This document shows, one piece after another, positions 58,395 through 64,000 of a stretch of 64,000 nucleotides of DNA. The notes below the pieces were generated by a model. That model ran no database searches, was not told where the DNA came from, and saw nothing but the letters and a program-made list of their open reading frames with translations. The first letter of the stretch is position 1. Every line of letters begins with the position of its first letter. Source of the DNA: Uranotaenia lowii (taxonomy: Eukaryota > Arthropoda > Insecta > Diptera > Culicidae); assembly GCF_029784155.1 (NCBI RefSeq), contig NC_073692.1, forward strand, positions 155,835,582-155,899,581, given 5' to 3'. The position numbers and the translations under genes are program-made.

Positions 58395-58740
58395 CCAAAA
58401 TTGCATAACTTCTGGGAATCTGGGGGCTCACCCTCCAAATGGTAGATTAGGGTGTGCAGAACAAACTTTTGATGTTAACGAGCTTTGATCACCGCTGATT
58501 CTTATAAGCTTTTCTAGTTGATGCTTTTCGGTGAATTTGAAATCAAATAAAAACAATTCTTTTGACGTTTCAGCCTACTACCTTCAGCCATCCTCAGAAA
58601 ACTATATTATTAACAAAAACTTTTATTAATACGAAAAATTCTTCACAATATTCCATCAAAATTCCACTGCACTTTTGCACTTACGATTTGGATCGCCGCG
58701 TGCTTTCTGAACGGCTGTCTTACTTGATTTAAGTCTGGTT
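58395..58740 (-). repeat. Penelope-type terminal region with hammerhead-like motif
   Basis: Downstream of the Penelope C-terminal coding fragment on the minus strand. CTGAGGA (58,597-58,591) is separated by 19 nt from GAAACGTC (58,571-58,564), the two core boxes of a hammerhead ribozyme. The intervening GGCT...GGCT can pair as a 4-bp stem II with two G-U wobbles. Penelope-like elements are known to carry hammerhead motifs in their terminal repeats. Activity is doubtful given the weak stem. Confidence 0.5.
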
Positions 58741-58754
58741 TTGAATCGCTTCTA

Positions 58755-59090
58755 TCAGCTGGCGTCTATCATTCCCGGTGTCGTCATGATGTTGTTTGTT
58801 GTCGTCGTGTTCGGTGACGTCGTTTTTGAATCCGTCGTTTTAGTTGCGAATTGTGGCGTCTCTCTTAGTTTTTTAATAATAGAGCTATATATTTTAGAAA
58901 TTTCAATCGAATCTTGCTTGATGTTTACTGTTCTTCCTTTTTTAAGTTTTATGTGTAGTGTTTCAGCTGTTTTTCGTTTTCCTTCTTGGTTTACTCTTTC
59001 AAAAATATATGCTTTGTCACAAGGAATTGAATATAGCACATTTGTCTGTTTTAATTTTGGAATGTGGTCTTTCTTTTTTCTTATGCTTAT
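58755..59090 (-). pseudogene. Penelope-like element, C-terminal endonuclease fragment
   Basis: Minus-strand fragment: KKKDHIPKLKQTNVLYSIPC is the start of the GIY-YIG linker/endonuclease region. The GIY-YIG catalytic core expected next is missing, and the frame continues directly with AYIFERVNQEGKRKTAETLH and RTVNIKQDSIEISKIYSSII, the conserved C-terminal tail. The frame runs to about 58,755. Deletion of the catalytic core means no nuclease activity. The KDxIP motif is also present in the fragment at 61,016, so the two are separate pieces that overlap at this motif. Confidence 0.75.
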
Positions 59091-59199
59091 GCTTATGATA
59101 CATACACAGCCAGATCTTGTCAGCATCCCGGTGAGTAGTAAAAATACATTTACTATTCATCTTTACAAGGCCGGGCCCACTGTGCAGTATTAGACGCAG

Positions 59200-61015
59200 A
59201 GACAACTGGATCCAAGGGAGGAAGAAACGTGGACAACAGTACCATACGTTTCCATGTTTATTAAGCGTTGAAAAGGTTCACGTTGGAAGCACATTTGCTA
59301 AACTTTACTGTGCTTCTTGATGATGACCCTTGTGAGTTCGTCCTTCTTCGGATGGAAATGAGGTTTTTTTGCACAGAAATCCAAAACATTTCGGTATAAA
59401 TTGAACCAATTGGTACTTCGCAAATGTATCAAATCTTGAATTGAGCGTTTATTTAGTCAAACCATATGTTTCGGATTTTTGTGCACCATCATTTCTGGTC
59501 ATTGACCTTGGATATAGCGCCGATACTCGCTCTTGAAAGTAAATATTGAAAGAACAGAGAAAAAAATTAGTACTACCACAAAATCTTTTGAAATGAACTC
59601 TTCCAAAAGATTTTGCGCAATAAATGTGTAAGACATCGAGACTTAAATTGACAGTTGGTGATTGTAATCATACATCCATGACTTACACATAATCTGGCAC
59701 ATGATTAAGCACATGCACAAACTGTCAGGGAGCCGTTCAAGTATTACGTCACGCAATTTTCGAGAATTTTCAACCACCCCCTCCCCTCCCTTACGTAACA
59801 CATTCGTCTCGAAATTCGTTAGCAAAATTCATAAAGCGTAACAATCTGCTATACCCCCCCTCGCCACTAAAAGCGTTTTGTAATATTTGAATGAACCCCA
59901 GGTACCGAGGAGCATTATTTATTGAAGAAACTCCTGATTTGTTTGACGATTTCTGTCTTACTTCCCATCTCACTTCCCTTGCAACATGAACAACATGAAA
60001 CATGAAATGTTTCCGACATTGCACTTCTTAGTTGAAGGTAGGTTGTAATAAAAAAACTCCCCTGCGTTCTCCACAAAATTAGGGATCAACTCACGTCTCT
60101 TCATAAATCAATTATCAGAACATTCTAATTTCGTTGAAATTCCCGGATTTCAACATCAGTTCAATAATTATGAATAAGAAATATCATGGAACGAACTCAC
60201 CAATTGTTGACGTAGGAAGTATGTTTCCACTTATAGCGGATCATTCAACGATATCAACAGCAATCTGCACTTGAACCGATAATCTTGGAATACATGGGAA
60301 CCAGTGTTTCACTTCCGTTTACGAATCCATTGCGGCGCGTTTCTTCCTGTCTTGCCATACACAAGTTTGAACCAGTTTGAATCCACTTCTGATACGACCT
60401 TGTGAACCCTGGTAGCTGCAACATGTAAATAACAAGCCTAGCCCTCTAAATTTCTTACACTACGCTTTTTCGTGTGTGCTTCTTTTTCCGTTCTCTTAAG
60501 TATTCGCTGTATTAAGTTCCACTTTACAATCAAAGTAGTCCCCCGCCATTCAGACGCAAAACACGTAGGGACAAAACAAAACAAGCAATTTTCATTTTCT
60601 TATTGTTTCCCATCATTTGGCTTCGTTCACAATTGAAGAACACACTCCTTGTTCAATTATTTTATGATCATTACCTTCCCAAACTCTCCCAGATCGACAC
60701 TTATTTACTAACACACAACTAGGTTTTAACCATTAGCCTTCAAACCGAAACTAAACAGCATCTCGCTGGAGAAACTAGAGCCATCGAAGAATAATCACAG
60801 AAGTGAACCGCCGCCGTGACCGAATCTATGCAAAATCAAAAGCACTTTCAAACGAAATATCCGCGTTTTTGTCCGTATCCTTTTATATCACCTTTTGATG
60901 ATCACTCCCGGCTATCCTATGGTAATGTTTTCCTCAAATCCCGTCTATATTTTCACTTGAAAAACAATAAATTTAATAAAATTGGGTCAACGCCTACTCC
61001 TCTTCTTCTTGGAAT
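59200..61015. other. Spacer between Penelope pieces
   Basis: About 1.8 kb of mixed composition holding the MITE at 59,726. The part at 60,040-60,830 is more complex but shows no recognised gene, repeat end or RNA. Confidence 0.35.
59726..59902. mobile_element. Short MITE, CAGGGAGCCGTTCAAGTATTACG ends
   Basis: The left end (CAGGGAGCCGTTCAAGTATT) and the reversed right end (CTGGGGTTCATTCAAATATT) match imperfectly over about 28 bp. The interior holds a CCCCCTCCCCTCCCTTACG block and a second CCCCCCCTCGCC block. The TTCAAGTATTACGT motif recurs in insect MITEs as I remember them. No clear target duplication. Confidence 0.5.
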
Positions 61016-61773
61016 TTGGTCTTTCGTTTTTGTGAATAAACAGGTTTTAATTTTGTTGGTTGGTCTCGAGGATGCCATTATGCTATGATTTTTCAGTACT
61101 CTACTAACTTTTTCGCTCAATCCAGGAATGTATGTTAGTGAGACGTATTTTCCTCGATTTTCCGTAGTGCTGTTGCTTACAAGTTGTAAAAAGCATCTAC
61201 CCTCTTTTTTAAAATATATTTGACAAATCCATCTGGGTAGTTATTTAAATGAAGTATTTTTCTAACTTTATTGATGCTCATTTCACGTTTTTCAACGTCG
61301 CTAAGTTTCAGCGCCCGGTCAATCAATGCAATCGCTGTGTTCTTTTTGTGTATATATGGATTTTCTGAATAATAATCCAAATATCTTCCGTTTTTTTGTT
61401 TGGTGTACCAGTTTTTCTCAATCTTTCCCTGACACCTAGAAAGTTTGAGATCCAAGAAACACAATGAGTTTTCAGTTTCGTTTTCCAGCGTTAATTTTAT
61501 GCTTGGGCATTGATTGTTAAATTCGGCTAGCACGCAATCTATGTCGTTTTCATAACCTACTATCAAACAGTCATCGACGTAGCGTTTGTACATCACGAGG
61601 TTGATTCCTTTATCTCGTAGGCATTGGATGGCGGTTTCCTCAAGTTGTTCCATCAAGAGAGTCGCTTCTACCGGGGATAGAGGAGAGCCCATCCCGGTAG
61701 TATTTCTGCCAAATTTGAGATCTTTTGAACTAATCTTTGTTCTGCGCAATGAGTTTTTGTTGAAAAAGTTCAT
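61016..61773 (-). pseudogene. Penelope-like reverse transcriptase fragment
   Basis: RT of a Penelope-like element, which joins an RT to a GIY-YIG endonuclease. From 61,773: LKFGRNTTGMGSPLSPVEAT (RT block around the fourth motif), then MYKRYVDDCLIVGYEND with the catalytic YVDD at 61,570-61,581, ENSLCFLDLKLSRCQGKIEK, and the thumb ILHLNNYPDGFVKYILKKRV. The first frame ends at 61,177. A neighbouring frame continues GKYVSLTYIPGLSEKVSRVL, NHSIMASSRPTNKI and FTKTKDQIPR to about 61,016, where similarity stops. The N-terminal RT fingers and the palm's first Asp are missing upstream. A single frameshift separates otherwise well-kept coding, suggesting moderate age. Confidence 0.85.
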
Positions 61774-61779
61774 TTTCTA

Positions 61780-64000
61780 GAAAATTTTCTTCTGAGAGTT
61801 CTTGCAAGACCCTGGTAATATAAAACGATAATTTTATGATGTATGGTGGTTGAAATTATCAGCATTTTAACCCTAATTTGGCAGAAATACTTGAAAATGC
61901 ATTAGGAACAATCCATATGAATCCAGCTTTGATCTGCAAAAAAAACGAAAAGTGAAGTCTGGTGTATAAGCTATTGCGATGAAATGTGACGATACGAATT
62001 AAACTAACTTATACTATGAATCTCATTGGTTAGAGTTTTTCTTTTAAGAGATTCATTGTAAATTATACAAAAAAAATTAAAAACATTTTACATCAAAACT
62101 CAAAATTAAAAAGGATTAACGTTTAAATTTCAAATTTTTTTTTATTGTCATCTTTGATTGTTCGATTAGATCCAATACATTCTTCCATATTAATTTATTT
62201 CTCTTTATGCAGTGTTCTTCTCAATAAGCAGATGCATTTAAATTTTAGAACCACACAGGTAGTTAAAAAATGTCCACAACATAAGAGCTCCAGCTAACAT
62301 TTTTCACAAACTATTCGATTATTGTCCACCTCAATCTTTCATTTCTGCCGAAGACCCATTTCACGGTGAAGTCCCAAAAAGTTTTGAGCACTTCTTCAGT
62401 AAATCTTGTTTAAAAGTTACTTTAAAATGCGTATAAAACTAAAATATATATATTAATAGCTTTAAAACACTACATTTTGATGTTAAAAGTGTATATTTTC
62501 GATAAAATAGCAATTGATATTTGAGTGATTGACGTTGTGACGTTGCAAAGCACCTCTTTTCAAATTTTTTGTACTGAAATTTCACATTTTCAAAATGTAC
62601 GTTTTGAATAAACAGTATATAGAAATAATTTTTGATGAAAAGTGATATTTGAAAATTTACAATTTAAATAGTGTCAACTTTTTTGTATACCAATAATGAA
62701 AAATGAGAACAGCTGGAAGGGTGAATGGTCGCTTGTAATGATTCCTGACAATTTTACTTTGAATTTTATTATTCGCTGAAAGGCCAAAATTTAATAAGAA
62801 AATATAAATAATATATATCATTCAAAAAATTCACTCGAATAAAACAATAAATTGCTCGGATTGAACGAGTTTGAAACTGATATATGAAACAGCAGGGAAC
62901 GTTCAAGATTTCTGGTTAAGTTGTTTATTTTGGAACGTTTTTGATGAAGAATAAGAGCTTTTTTTAAATTTATTTATTCAAAAAATATTTACATATGTAT
63001 TTTAATTAAAACTAGCACTTTTCTTAGATCTAATTACACTTTTATTAAAACTAATTGTTCTGATTTTAAATCATATGAATATAGTTTTGAAAATATTTAA
63101 CAAAAATAAATTTATTGATCCATCTTAAGCTTCGTTTGCACTTGACGGCAGTTGCTCTGGTTATTATTATATTTTTAACCGATCAAATCAAATCGAATAA
63201 TTAAAAAAATATCGTTTCTGCTAATTTTCATCGTTTGTTGCCTATTAGGTTTTTTTTTATTTTATATATTTTAAGATCGAAGAAAATTCATTATCCAAAA
63301 TCAAAATAAAAACATTGTGACAAAACTTTGATTACAGAAGAAAATAGGTTTATAAATTTGATGAATTTTGGTTTCTGTATCTTCACTCAGATTTGGAATT
63401 CATTAGCATTCATTAATAAGAATATAAATTAAACATAATACAAAAAAATCTATTATTAATGTTGTTTCCTAAATATGCCATTAAACATTATACAAAAAAG
63501 TTATATTATGAATTTTGTTTCCGAACTCGGTTTAATTGAAAGATCCACACTAATCATATTGTCAATACTGTTTCCTGATCATTCACACAATGATAATCCA
63601 AATTGAATGTTACCATTCAGTTTCAGATTTGACAAAAAAAAAGATTATTTCAATTGAAGTTGATTAAGACTCTTCATTGAAGAATTGTTTCCACTAGATA
63701 CTTACACAAGAAAACAAAATTTTTGGTGCAAGTGTTTCAATTTTAATATTTTGTCAAGTTTTGTCCATCACCTCAAGTTAAGGTGGTATGGTTAGTATTA
63801 TTTTAAAATTAAACAATTTTTCCAGAATTCCAGCATATAAACTTATATATCTACATAAAAACTTAAAACTGATTATAAATATATTTTTAATCCTTAATGT
63901 TATGAAGGATCTAAATTCGGCCAAAATTTTTCTAATTTGATTTCAATGCTTGATTTCACAATCTTCAACAAAAAAAACTGGACCATATCCAGGACAAATC
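61780..64000. other. AT-rich intergenic DNA
   Basis: Very AT-rich to the end of the window. No gene, tRNA-like boxes or paired terminal repeats recognised. Confidence 0.5.

Noticed and set aside
58741..59193. Open frame of 150 codons on the plus strand with hydrophobic runs
   Set aside because: Antisense to the Penelope C-terminal fragment on the minus strand, which carries conserved motifs; the hydrophobicity comes from complementing Lys/Asn-rich codons.

Overview
This window looks like non-genic, repeat-filled DNA from an insect, most likely a mosquito (Culicidae) or a related dipteran. The reasons are its visibly AT-rich composition, spliceosomal introns inside a transposase gene, and its repeat repertoire: a Tc1/mariner transposase resembling the mosquito DD37E group, several APE-type non-LTR retrotransposons, a Penelope-like element, a Helitron with the TC...CTAG ends common in insects, a Harbinger element with a Myb-like partner gene, tRNA-derived SINEs, and many short TA-, TTAA- and 8-bp-TSD MITEs. 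I found no intact host protein-coding gene, no convincing functional tRNA or rRNA, and no CRISPR array.

Layout. 0.77-1.72 kb: deleted mariner. 3.0-6.3 kb: a decayed non-LTR retrotransposon, itself interrupted by a SINE and by a 1.07-kb TA MITE. 6.5-7.2 kb: a two-copy tandem repeat of about 322 bp. 7.2-15 kb: AT-rich intergenic DNA. 15.0-17.4 kb: a 2.4-kb element with long inverted ends. 17.6-19.7 kb: a strongly symmetrical repeat built from 17-bp palindromes and GTGCACGG boxes. 19.9-21.7 kb: a fold-back minisatellite containing a MITE and a SINE with a perfect 11-bp target duplication. 21.9-22.2 kb: hAT MITE. 22.2-26.4 kb: GC-richer, possibly LTR-like or regulatory DNA. 26.6-27.7 kb and 30.6-31.76 kb: two 5'-truncated LINEs. 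29.8-30.35 kb: piggyBac-type MITE. 32.9-36.2 kb: three inverted-repeat elements, the middle one carrying a fragment of a cellular MCM2 gene copy.

The most informative locus is 36.76-45.09 kb, a Harbinger transposon of about 3 kb stretched to 8.3 kb. It has a Myb/SANT-like gene on the plus strand and a four-exon DDE transposase on the minus strand. The transposase is split by a 945-bp TA MITE and by a 4.4-kb insertion flanked by 18-21-bp direct repeats and ending in a CATA microsatellite. That insertion carries a further 1.25-kb MITE with iterated subterminal boxes. Removing the 4.4-kb insertion restores the reading frame.

45.4-47.35 kb is another LINE, split by a TTAA-flanked poly-G/poly-C MITE whose removal restores the frame. 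49.33-51.29 kb is a non-autonomous Helitron. 58.4-61.8 kb holds Penelope-like pieces and a hammerhead-like motif. The remaining DNA (51.3-58.4 and 61.8-64 kb) is AT-rich with no recognisable genes, apart from a more complex stretch at 56.3-57.2 kb that could be host regulatory sequence. The genes here do not form a host pathway; they record successive transposon insertions. All family names come from visible motifs and remembered family features, without database searches.
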